A DNA stretch of 64,000 bases from Monarcha castaneiventris obscurior (lineage: Eukaryota; Chordata; Aves; Passeriformes; Monarchidae): the NCBI GenBank assembly GCA_026261815.1, contig JAMPIT010000493.1, forward strand, positions 10,123,501 to 10,187,500, in the 5' to 3' direction. Under the pieces are notes generated by a model, which saw only the letters and a program-made list of their open reading frames with translations, had not been told where the DNA came from and searched no databases. This document shows positions 1 through 11,400 of the stretch, in pieces. Made by a program: the position numbers and the translations under genes. Numbering within the stretch: the first letter of the stretch is position 1; each line of letters begins with the position of its first letter.

Positions 1-169
1 TCACCCCAGGGATCCCTGGTGGTGCTTCCACCCTCGAACAGACACGGGAGGGACTTGGGGAAAGGGAGACACGAGAGAGCGGCGACAGCAGCAGGGACCT
101 GGCCCGGTGCCTCTCCTGCTCCATCCAGCCTTGGGAAAGCTGCAGGCAAAGGGGAGCAGGGTCAGACAG

Positions 170-230
170 CCCTGGCTGTCCCCTGGCTGTCCCCTGGCTG
201 TCCCCCGGCTGTCCCCTGGCTGTCCCCTGC
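170..230. repeat. 11-bp tandem repeat, five copies
   Basis: CCCTGGCTGTC repeated five times with one variant unit. Confidence 0.95.
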
Positions 231-675
231 CCACTCTGCCCCCAGAGCAGCCCAGGGACGCACAAACTCCGCCCGTGCTGCTCCCAGCAGCTCCAGCCCC
301 ATCTGGTTCCTGTTAGGAGGGCAGGGGAGCGATCCCTCCCCCGCGGGTCAGAGGGAGAACAGGGGGAGGGAGCGCAGCTTTTTTAAGCCATGGCTGCCCT
401 TCTCTTTACCTTCCTGCCTGGAAGGCGGCCAGGAGCAGCTCTTGCCTTCCCCGCTCCCATCTGGAGGGAGCCTTCCCGTCCTGGGCACACCCGCCTTGCC
501 CTGGCACTGCCCTGGCTCTGGCTCCTCTCCTGTCACCGCAGCCCTTTGTGCCGAGCTGCTGTTTCCACCCCGTGGAACTTCCCAGTATTCCCATCCCTGC
601 ACGGAGCGGGGCAGGAGCGGCACGGCCCCGCAGCAGCGAGGGATGCTCCTGCCTGAGACAAGGAACAGCTTAGCC

Positions 676-880
676 CCCATGGAAAACACCCCGAAAGGAG
701 CACCTTCCACCATCCCAGGCTGCTCCAAGCCCCGTCCAAGCTGGCCTTGGGCACTTCCAGGGACGGGGCAGCCACAGCTTCTCTGGGAATTTCATCCCAG
801 CCCCTCCCAGGGAACAATTCCTGCCCAATATCCCTCTGGCAGTGGGGAGCCATTCCCTGTGTCCTGGCACAGCCTCTCGG
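676..880 (-). mobile_element. CR1 LINE 3' fragment
   Basis: Carries the reverse complement of the CR1 hallmark (CACCTTCCACCATCCCAGGC, GCTGCTCC, TGGCCTTGGGCACTTCCAGG). Confidence 0.85.
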
Positions 881-1382
881 GCTCTGGGTGGGTTCTCTCC
901 TGGCCGGGCAGGGGCTCCGATCCAGCTGCAGCTCCCGGAGGATCCCGGAGCAGACAGCCCGCAGGAACAGAGCCTGCACACCCGGTGGCAGCAAAGAAAC
1001 GCCGAGAAGAACGGGAAGGGCCGGGAGCAGCGCCGGGATGAGCCGGGAGATGGGCAGGATGGAGAATCCCGGGATGCTGCAGCACCGGAGCCCAGGGAGC
1101 CTCGGGATGGCTGAGCCGATCCAGCATATCGAAGCTCCAGCTGTGTTAAAAGAAGACATTCCCTTTCCTAATTGCCATTTTCTGGGTTTTGAGCAAATAA
1201 CGGGATGGGACCCTCAGCTGTGGGGCTGCACCCGCTCTGCTCACACCCCTGTGCAAAACCCTTACTTGGAGCCCATTAGCACACGGAAAAGTCCTCAGCC
1301 CTGGAAAATCCCTTTGGAATCCCCGCAAAGTGTCGGGAACAGGGCGTTACTCTCATCCAAACAAGGCATTGGGAAGGAATTC

Positions 1383-3290
1383 TTCCCCGTGAGGGTGGGG
1401 AGGCCCAGGGCTGCAGGAATGAGCCTTCCCGAGGGGCTCAGCCCGCTGCTGGCGGCGTTCGGCCACACCCCGGGGGTGGGAAAGGTGGAATGGAGGAGGG
1501 AAACTGAGTCAGGGAGCTGCTCCATTAAAATGCTGTTCCAAAGGAGTGGCTGTGAGGGGGATCCTGACTCAGTGTCCCCTCAGAGCCGTATCCCCTCAGA
1601 GCCGTCCTCAGTGTCCCCTCAGAGCTGTGTCCCCTCAGAGCCGTATCCCCTCAGAGCCATCCTCAGTGTCCCCTCAGAACCGTGTCCCCAGTGTCCCCTC
1701 AGAGCTGTGTCCCCTCAGAGCCATGTCCCCTCAGAGCCATATCCCTACTGTCCCCTCAGAGCCGTGTCCCCAGTGTCCCCTCAGAGCCATGTCCCTACTG
1801 TCCCCTCAGAGCCGTGTCCCCAGTGTCCCCTCAGAGCCATGTCCCCTCAGAGCCCCTCAGAGCCATCTCCCCTCAGAGCCATGTCCCCACTGTCCCCTCA
1901 GAGCCGTGTCCCCACCCCTCAGAGCCATGTTCCCAGTGTCCCCTCAGAGCCGTGTCCCCTCAGAGCTGTGTCCTCAGTGCCCCTCAGAGCCATGTCCCCT
2001 CAGAGCTGGGTCCCCACTGTCCCCTCAGAGCCATGTTCCCAGTGTCCCCTCAGAGCTGTGTCCTCAGTGTCCCCTCAGAGCCATGTCCCCCCAGAGCCAT
2101 GTTCCCCGTGAAGGCGGGGAGGCCCAGGGCTGCAGGAATGAGCCTTCCCGAGCGGCTCAGCCCGCTGCTGGCGGCGTTCGGCCACACCCCGGGGGCGGGA
2201 AAAGTGGAATGGAGGAGGGAAACTGAGTCACGGAGCTACTCCATTAAAATGCTGTTCCAAAGGAGTGGCTATGAGTGGGATCCTGACTCAGTGTCCCCTC
2301 AGAGACATGTCCCCTCAGAGCTGTGTCCCCTCAGAGCCGTATCCCCTCAGAGCCGTATCCCCTCAGAGCCGTCCTCAGTGTCCCCTCAGAGCTGCCCCCA
2401 ACCATGTCCCCTCAGAGCCATGTCCCCACTGTCCCCTCAGAGCCATGTTCCCAGTGTCCCCTCAGAGCCGTGTCCACAGTGTCCCCTCAGAGCCGTGTCC
2501 CCTCAGAGCTGTGTCCCCTCAGAGCCGTGTCCTCAGTGTCCCCTCAGAGCTGTGTCCTCAGAGCCCCTCAGAGCCATGTTCCCCGTGAGGGTGGGGAGGC
2601 CCAGGGCTGCAGGAATGAGCCTTCCCGAGGGGCTCAGCCCGCTGCTGGCGGCGTTCGGCCACACCCCGGGGGTGGGAAAGGTGGAATGGAGGAGGGAAAC
2701 TGAGTCACGGAGCTGCTCCATTAAAATGCTGTTCCAAAGGAGTGGCTGTGAGGGGGATCCTGACTCAGTGTCCCCTCAGAGCCGTCCTCAGTGTCCCCTC
2801 AGAGCCGTGTCCGCAGTGTCCCCTCAGGGCTGTGTCCCCTCAGGGCTGTGTCCCCTCAGAGCTGTGTTCCCTCAGAGCTGTGTCCTCCGTGCCCCTCAGA
2901 GCCGTGTCCCCTCAAAGCCATGTCCCTACTGTCCCCTCAGCCTGAGCCGTCCTCAGTGTCCCCTCAGAGCCGTGTCCACAGTGTCCCCTTAGAGCTGTGT
3001 CCCCTCAGACCCATTCTGCCCTCAGAGCCATGTTCCCAGTGTCCCCTCAGAGTCATGTCCCCTCAGAGCCGTGTCCCCTCAGAGCTGTGTCCCCAGTGTC
3101 CCCTCAGAGCCGTATCCCCTCAGAACTGTGTCCCCAGAGCCATGTACCCAGTGTCCCCTCAGAGCCATGTCCCCTCAGAGCCGTGTCCCCTCAGAGCTGT
3201 GTCCCCAGTGTCCCCTCAGAGCCGTATCCCCTCAGAACTGTGTCCCCAGAGCCATGTCCCCACTGTCCCCTCAGAGCTGTGGCCAGGGAT
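1383..3290. repeat. Composite satellite: three ~190-bp units alternating with a TCCCCTCAGAGCC minisatellite
   Basis: The longer unit (TTCCCCGTGAGGGTGGGGAG start; CTGACTCAGTGTCCCCTCAG end) occurs at about 1383, 2102 and 2579 with few changes. After each copy a short C-rich minisatellite (GTGTCCCCTCAGAGCC and 13-26 bp variants) expands for about 280-520 bp. The front of the unit resembles a CR1 3' segment. Long open frames across it are artefacts. Confidence 0.95.
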
Positions 3291-3914
3291 CAGCTTTCCC
3301 TTCAGATGTGCCCAGAGCCAGCACAACCTCTCACATTAAATACAATTCCAGCTCTGTTTTAAACCTCCAGATCACCAAGGAACGCCCTCCAACCGTTCTG
3401 GAGATTCCCAAATGATTTCCCAGTCCCCCCGAGAGGGCAGTGACAGACACGCCGGTGGCACTGGAGTGACTCTGTCCCCTGCTGCAGCTGGCTGCATTTG
3501 CATTGGTATTTTCCTGGTGCAGATGCCACCTTTCATCTCCCATGATTAATGCCCTTGGAAATCCGGAGAAAGCACCAGCTGCTTCTGCCTCCTCAGCTTC
3601 CAGGGAGCAGCTGAGGGGAAAAAAACTCCTTTTGTTCCAGCATCTCCTGGCTTCATGAAGAGCCTTTCATTTCCGAAGGTTAGGGAAACACGGTGGGTAA
3701 AGCTGGAGTGTATCCTGCTTTTCCCACTGGGATCTCTGGCAATCCAAGTGCCTGGGCCAGCCCAGGGTCCCCTCAGGCAGGGATGTGGCAGGGAATTGGG
3801 AATGGAAGGCTTGGGATGGGTCTTTGTGGGGCACAGCTTGTGCCTGGCCAGAGGAGGGGCTGGACAGCCTGGATGGATCCAAAACCAGCCCTGGGAGCCC
3901 GCAGATCCTTTGGC

Positions 3915-4135
3915 AGGAATCGTGGAATGGTTTGGGTTGGAAGGGACCTCAAAGAACAACCCTGCCATGGGCAGGGACACCTTCCACTATCCCAGGTTGT
4001 TCCAGTCTGGCCTTGGGCACTGCCAGGGATCCAGGGACAGCCACAGCTTCTCTGGGCACCCTGTGCCAGGGCCTCCCCACCCTGACAGGCAGGAATTCCT
4101 CCCTAAAATCCCATCTAATCCCGTTCTCCTTAGGA
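3915..4135 (-). mobile_element. CR1 LINE 3' fragment
   Basis: TGGAATGGTTTGGGTTGGAA followed by GGGACCTCAAAG and the usual tail-to-body order of a reversed CR1. Confidence 0.92.
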
Positions 4136-5384
4136 ACGAGGTGACCGAGCCATGGCAGCAGGTGTGAATTCCAAGGAGGAGGAGAAAAGCTCCCGGAGAG
4201 CCCGGGCAGGAAGGGAAGGTGCCGTTTGCAAGGCGGCCACCGAGAGGTGCCAGCAGCTCTTCCAAAGCCTCGGCAGCTCCTCCAGCTCCACTCCAGATTT
4301 ATCCCTTTCTCCCATTTCTCCAGCCCAGCTCCAGCTCTGCCGGGGGCACTGGGTGCTGTCATTACCTGGGCCGTGCTCCTGCTTGGAGGAGTAAGAAACA
4401 TCCCTGAATGTCCCAAATCCCAGAGTTTGGAGGAGCTGGATGATCCCCCCGAGTTCACAGCAGTGCCAGAGAGCAGCACAGAAGGGTTTTCCTGGGAGCA
4501 CTGCCAGGACCAGCTGGAGCAGGAATGCCAGGACTCGGGAATGCCAAGGGGACCGAGAGCCTTCACTGCCACCAACTCCAGAATCCTGCAGCCCTGCTCG
4601 GCAGGAATGGGAAACAAAGCCCCCAGATGCTTCCCAGCAGCTGCTCCCACCCGTTGGGGATGCTGCTTTTAGGGAAAATCTTAGCATTTGCCTGTGCCAG
4701 GGATCCTGCCTGCTCCATGAGGAGCAGAACCAGGGCTGGTCCCAGCTCAGTGGGACAGGAGGAGGAGGAGGAGATGAAGGAATCCTGCAGGGACCCATGG
4801 AGACACTGGGCAGGGGCATTGGGAAGCGGAGGGTGGAGACTCCACCATTCCTGCTGCCGGCTCCAAGGAAAGGGATTTATTTATCCAGCTGAGATTTCAC
4901 TCTGCCTCCAGCTGATTTATACATCTCCACTTCCAGCCTGATCCCTTTTTCCTGCCCTCCCTCTGGAGCTCCCCACAGGCAAAGCTCCCCCAGCGAAGCA
5001 GCTGCTGATGCTGAGCCGAGCATCCTCAGGGATGTTAAATGGGGAGAAGGGAGAGGGAGAAACTCCCCAAAACCCCTGTGAGCACCTCCAGCAGCACCCT
5101 GGGATGCTCAGCTGCCTCCTGCCCAGCTCCACTGACCCCAGAGAGGAAAAAACACGGAACCACTGCGGGACCATCAACACCAGAACGCTTTTCTCTCCTC
5201 TGAGGAGCGCAGCGTCAGGAAAATGCAGCGGCACCGGTAATTTCTGCCACTCCCTTTGCCAGCCTTGTGTTTCCAGGCCAGTTTCATCCATCCATGGATC
5301 TCCAAGCCCCCTGGCACGGGAACAGGTGGGACAGCCAAGCTCCAGGGGCAAAGGCACCCACAAAAAAGCAGGACTGGGTCTTAC

Positions 5385-5454
5385 CTGGCACTTTGGAATG
5401 TGGCGGACGCGGATTTCCCAATGGCCCCAAATCCAACTCCCACTGCCAGGCCCT
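5385..5454 (-). CDS. SLC39A11: SLC39A11 coding exon 6 (TM4 end)
   Basis: A 70-nt exon supplies the rest of Glu207 and then GLAVGVGFGAIGKSASATFQSA plus two bases of the next codon. The acceptor is TTGCTGTTCCAG and the donor GCCAG|GTAAGA. It completes HNxPEG and matches the vertebrate ZIP11 pattern almost residue for residue. The next exon should begin with one base completing Arg, then NLAIG; nothing like it appears in 1-5384. Confidence 0.95.
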
Positions 5455-8400
5455 CTGGAACAGCAAGGAAAAACCAGTCAGGTCCAGCCCTGAGCCCATC
5501 CCTCCTCCTGTGCTCCCTGGGATGCAGCAGGACCCCAGCCCAGGAGGATCCTGCTCCTTTGGATCCACATGAACTCAATCCAGCACTGCCTGGGGAATTC
5601 CCACTATGGACCTAAACCTGTTCCTCGGGAACAGCTCCCACTGTCCCCAGATCACCCAGCTGGGACATGAGGGAGCACCCAGGGCAGGGGCTGAGCCCTG
5701 CAGGGCTGGGGTGGCCCTGGGGATGCTCTGAGGGCTGAGGCACAGCTCTGGAAAAGGCATTTCCAGCCACAGAGTTCCACAAAATCAGCCCTGGCACCAC
5801 TCTTCCTGAAGATCCCTTTGGAAGGGTGACTGGCCCAGGGTGCAGAATTCAAAGGGAAAAAGCTCCTTTTTAATGATTCCCAAAGATCCCTTTGGAAGGG
5901 TGACTGGCCCAGGGAGCAGAATTCAAAGGGAAAAAGCTCCTTTTTAATGATTCCCGTTCCAAATGCTTTGTGTGAGGAACAAAAATAGCTCTGACAGAGG
6001 GGCAAGGCCCTGCTGAGGCCCCGCTGCCGAGCGGGAAACTCCCAATTGATGGGAGCACGGATCACAAACGCTGGGAAAGGAGAGCCAGCAGATGGTGCGT
6101 GGGGAAGGGCTGAGCTGCTCGGGGAGAAGCTGCAGCGTGGGGGGAACCAGCTCAGGGGGAGGAGGAGGAGGAGGGGACACGGCAGCCTCGGGCCTTGGCC
6201 GGGTCCCCACGTCCCCGGACATGGAATGGTTTGGATGGGAAGGGACCCTAAATCCCATCCAGTGCCACCCCTGCCATGGCAGGGACACCTCCCACTGTCC
6301 CAGGCTGCTCCAAGCCCCAATGTCCAACCTGGCCTTGGGCACTGCCAGCGATCCAGGGGCAGCCACAGCTCCTCTGGGAATTCCATCCCAGCCCCTCCCC
6401 ACCCTCACAGCCAAGAATTCCTTCCAAAAATCCCGTCTAAATCATGAGCCAGTGAAGAACTTCCCACAGGACAAAAGCCCCTCAGCCTGGGATGAGTGAA
6501 AGGAAAGCATCCCTATCCCACTTCCCACATCCGAGAGGGTTTTCCCAAAGTTTCCAGCCTCTGGAGCAGCTGTCAGCTCTTCCTGCCGCTGCTGCTGGAG
6601 CAGGACAGGCTCCACTCATCCCGTTTATCCGGAGAATTCCCATGGAAAAGGCACTGGATGAGTTCATCCGGCTCCTCCTGGCAGAACAAAGAGTCACAAA
6701 TGACCAATCTCAGCCCCTGCCAGGGAAACGTTTCCATTTAACCCAAACAAAGGGATTTTGCCTCTCCTGGGCTTCCTTGGCTTTCCAATCCCAGGCACTT
6801 TATCCCAGTGAGGCATTACCAGGGATCAGCCTAATCCCGTGCTCACTCAGGGATCCTTACAAAGGCATTTTCTTCCCTGCTCCTTCAAAAAAAAAAAGGC
6901 TTCAAAACCTCAGTCTGGAAGGGATAACTGGGCTAGAGGGGAAATGTGGGATGATCCTGGCACACCTGGATGCTTCCCTGTGCTGCCAGATCCAAACAGG
7001 CCCTGACACCAAAGACCTGGATGAGGACAACCTACAAAATACACCGATTTTTTTTTGCCTAAAAAATATCCTTACAGGATTTTTTCCTTTAAAGTATCCT
7101 TGCAGGAATCTTGCCTAAAAAAAATATAATTACCGGAGTCTTGCCTAAAAAACAGCCTTGCAGGATTTTTTCCTAAGAAATGACCTTGAAGGAATTTTTC
7201 CTTTAAAGTATCCTTTGCAGGAATCTTGCCTAAAAAATATCCTTGCAGGAAATTCGCCTAAAAAAACCACACTTGCAGGAATTTTTTCCTAAAAAATAAA
7301 TATCCTTGCAGGAAACTCCTGTGGGGATGCAGCACGGCAGGGAAGGAGCAGGAGGAGGAAGAGGAGGATCTGTGGAAATGGGAAAACGAGAAGCAACTCC
7401 CAAATCCCACCAAAATCTCGGGTTTGGAGGGAAGGCAGAAATGAAAGGAAAAGCAGGATTTGTCAAAAGCTTCTGCCTGCGAAGGATTTTCAGGGCAGGT
7501 GAGGGGAGCACAGCTCAGTGCCTGCAGAATTTGGGGGGAAATAGCAGGAATTATGGGTTTAACATCAGGAATTGTGGATTTAACATCGGGAATTACGGAT
7601 TTAACATCAGAAATTACAGATTTAACAGCAGGAATTACGGATTTAACAGCAGGAAACGCCTTTTTTTGGTGAGGAAAGGAGAGTTTGGGATGCTGAGAAA
7701 CCTCTTTGCACGAGCAGGACTGCGGGTACCAGCAGAGACACGCAGAGTTCATCCCAAAAAATTCATCCCTGCAATTAAACAAAGCACCAGCACTTCCCAA
7801 ACCCCACTCAGAGCATCCCACAGGGCTGGCAGTGGCACTGCCCCTTCCCACAGGGATTCTGGAGCTGATTCTCCAGGCTCAGCAAAGGAAGAGGCTTCCT
7901 CCAGGAGGGTTCTCCAGCTGCCAACGGCTCATCCATAATTCATCCTGCTCCTGGAAGAGCTGTTAAGTTCCTAGTGGGAAATTAATCTTGCCCTAATGAG
8001 GTTTGGATTTCTCCGAGAGTTTAAGCACAGCCCCGTGGCTGCCACTCGGAGCTTTTTCCCTCCAGACCTTCCCAGGTCCCTCCAGGAAACATCATTTTGC
8101 CATTTGCTGCTCCGGGATCAGCAGATCCCAGGGATTTTCCAGCTTTTAGGTCCCCACCACTGTAGCAGCAGGAGGAGGAGGTGAAAGTCACCTCAGAGAG
8201 GCTTTTTTTTGGTGCTGTGGAAAGGATCTGGGTTGGCAGGGACCTTAAAGATCCCCCAAATTCCAGCTTCTGCCATGGGCAGGGACACCTCCCGCTGTCC
8301 TGGGTGGCTCCAGCCTGGCTTTGAACAATTCCAGGGATGGGGTAGCCACAGCTTCCCTGGGAATTCCATTCCAGGGCCTCCTCACCCTCACAGGGAGGAA

Positions 8401-11400
8401 TCCCGCCCCAATATCCCATCTAATTCCCTGGCAGTGGGAAGCCATTCCCTGTGTCCTGTCCCTCCATCCCTTGTCCCAAGTCCAGCTCTCCTGGAGCCCC
8501 TTCAGGCCCTGGAAAAACCAGCCCAGGAGAAGCCTGTGGTGTTGCCTGAGGGTTTGTGGGCATTCAGGTGGAATTTGGGAAGCAGGAGGCAATCCTGCGA
8601 ATTCCTAATCCTGGCTTAAGCCCCACAGCAACCAGCCCATCCTCGTCCCACCCCGTTCCTCTTTTCCTTCTCCTCCCACAGAAGCAAATCCTCACTCCAA
8701 TCCATGGAGCTGCAGCAGCTGAACAGGAGCTGACGACTCCACCTCCACCTGATTTTAAGGAATTAAAGCAACTGTCTGACATCCCAAAGCTCCTCCATCC
8801 TGGAAATGCTTCTCTGGAAGCAGAAAACTCTTTCCCAAATCAACAAAGCAGAACTCAGCTCAAAGCAGGGACCGAGCCTGCTGGAAACGGGCTCTCCTGA
8901 CCCTGCAGCACCTGAATCCATCAGAGACATTTAAAGTTTCATTTCCAGCACATAAATGCTTTCTCAGGCCACTGCTCAGCGAGGTTTAATGTGACAGAGC
9001 CGAGATCTGATGGGGACAAGGCAGGCGAGCAGCTCCCACATGCATATTTCAGTGGAATATTTCATTCCAGCTGGTGAGAATCCTGGCTTTAATTGGCTTT
9101 TGTCACCTTGGTGGCTTTCCTGCTGACAAAACAGCGCTGTGTTCTCGGTGCCTGTCGCTGGCTGCCTCCAAATGAGTTCCTGACAGATGAGCTGCTGCCA
9201 GGGGGGCATCAGAGACCCCCCTGTGCCCCCTTAACAGTGCGAGGCTGGGAGGAAAACTTCCCACCCTGGAAGACACAGAATTACCTCCCCGTCGGGCTGC
9301 TCCTGCTGCCATTCCAGAGCCTCAGGAGGGGCAGGGGGAGTCCTGAGGGAGCTGAGCCGGGGGCCACGGAGCCAAAAAGAGCCTGAGAGCAGCAGCCACA
9401 CCTGGGGGATGTCACCCGTGTCCCTGACCCGGTGCTGGTGCCTCTCCCAGCCTCCTTCCCGCATTTCCCAGCACCCCAAGGACTCGGAGTGAGCATTTCC
9501 CTCCACCGAGGTGCTCGGGGGATGAAAATGTCCCAGCATGTGCTAGCGAGGGGACAATTAACGGGAGCGTTAACGAAAGGTCAGGGGGACCTTTCCCAGA
9601 GCGGCCGCCTCCTCCTGATCCCGATGAGTCAGTGCCGCCGGAACGTTCCGGAGGGAGCCGAGCTCCCGGCTCTGTCTCCGTGGGCTGTGTCCCCTCCGAC
9701 CTCTCTCCTCCCCCGGCTGCTCGGGGGCCATCACGTCACAGCTCCATGGCCAACAGTCCCTGCTCATCCCTGACGCATCCGCAGGGTCCCTCTGGAATTA
9801 TCCCGGAGATGGGCAGCAGCCTCAAGAGCCGCGTCCCAGCTGCATTTTCTCTCCGGAGCAGAAGGGCTGTGAAAAATTCATGGCTGTTCCAACGTGCATC
9901 TTTCCATCCCTCTGAAGCGGTTCCAGGGCCAGCACTCCGCTCCACTTCCCTGGAATTCCATGGAATTGCTGCCCCACGTGCTCCCTGCACACACCAGCAC
10001 CTTCCCTTACCTGCATCTTCCTTGGAAGGCAAAGCTGCAGGGAAACCTTTTCCTTACTAAAAATAACCCCTTCCAGTGGGAATGGAGGGTGCTCCAAGTA
10101 CCCAGGAATAGCCAGGGCAGCAGCACAAGCAGCAGGGGCAGGAGGAATGTTGGAATTCCAGGAAGAGGCATCGCCCAGACGAGGCGCAGATGAATGGGTG
10201 CAGCTAAAGCGGCTCCTGCTCCCACGCTCTACTGAGCCCCAGTGGGTGCCCAAATCCTCATTAAAGTCAATGATTGGAAAACGGCCTCCATTTCAACAGC
10301 CCCACGACAAAAAAATCATCATTCCAAATGAACGTCGCCAGCCTCGAACGGATCTGGGAGAATATTCATATCAATAATCGCTGCTCTTGGTAATTGAGAT
10401 GCGATCATTGCCCATCCCTCGGGAGGCCGAGTGCTCGGGAGCGCCTGTCCCGGGAGGATGAATCCAATCAATTTTTGCTAATGACAAAGCAACCAGCCTG
10501 GAAATCACCTCCCTTCCCAGGAACTCCAATCTGCCAGCACAGCACGGAACCTCTGCCATCCGCAGCCCCCTCCCTTCCCCCTGGCACTCCATCCTCAAAC
10601 CCACCATCGCCCCAGGATCGGCTCCAGCTCGGGAAGGAGCAGCTCTTGGTGCAGGGATGAGCTCTGCGGGGCTGGGCTGAGGTGTAGAGAGCTGCAGCAT
10701 CCAGGATCCCACCTGGGAACCGCATGGATTCAACCACGGGGACACCAGAGCTGAGGGAGCTCGGCTGGGAGCTGTCAAACCCCATGGATCAGGCACCAGC
10801 TCCCTGGGGAGCTCCCTCCTCGCTGGTGGGAAGAGCCCTTCTGGTTTGGACCCTGACCACAGTGACACCTGCATGCCTCAGCTGCATCCCTCCGCTGCAT
10901 CCCACCCCTGCATCCCACTCCTGCATCCCTCAGCTGCATCCCAGCCCTGCATCCCTCAATGCCAGGAGCTGGGTTTGGCACAGCCAAGGCTGGGATGAAC
11001 TCACTGTCCACCCCGGGACATGGCCACAACAGGGCACTGCACCAAGGGGTGACAATGCTGGGTCCCCACCAGGTGCCCCCACCTCACTCAGGGACTCAGC
11101 TCCCAGTTTGGAATGAGCTGCCTGAGGGAAGCACAGGCACAGCTCCCTGACAGCAGCAGAGCAGGAGGCACAGCAGGGACACGAACTGGCTGAAGCTGGG
11201 AGAAGCCACAAAAACCAGCAGTGTCCAGGCAGTTCCCAGGCCCAGGCAGCAGCTCTCCCTCCCGGGGCTGTGCCCAGCCAGATGCCACCACGCTGAGGGC
11301 AGCGGGTCTCACGCCAGCCAGCCCCAGGGCCCCGGGCAGAGCTGCCAACGAGCGTGGCTGAAATCGGGCTGACACTTCCCGGCCCTTGGGGCAGCCTTCC

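Larger units (their letters stand above)
1..5384 (-). other. SLC39A11: SLC39A11 intron 6, partial
   Basis: Begins GTAAGA after exon 6 and runs off the left edge. It contains an 11-bp repeat (170-230), two CR1 fragments (676-880, 3915-4135) and the composite satellite at 1383-3290. The next exon was looked for by its expected NLAIGIGIQNFPEG sequence and not found. Confidence 0.85.

Noticed and set aside
1546..3362. Open frames of up to about 450 codons with Ser/Pro/Leu repeats
   Set aside because: Products of the TCCCCTCAGAGCC minisatellite inside a SLC39A11 intron; no start context or homology.
1..5384. The next SLC39A11 exon (second metal-binding motif)
   Set aside because: No minus-strand segment encoding anything like NLAIGIGIQNFPEG with splice sites was found, so it lies beyond the window.
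7045..7318. CRISPR-like array of spaced repeats
   Set aside because: Vertebrate genome; units are directly adjacent and diverged, with no unique spacers.
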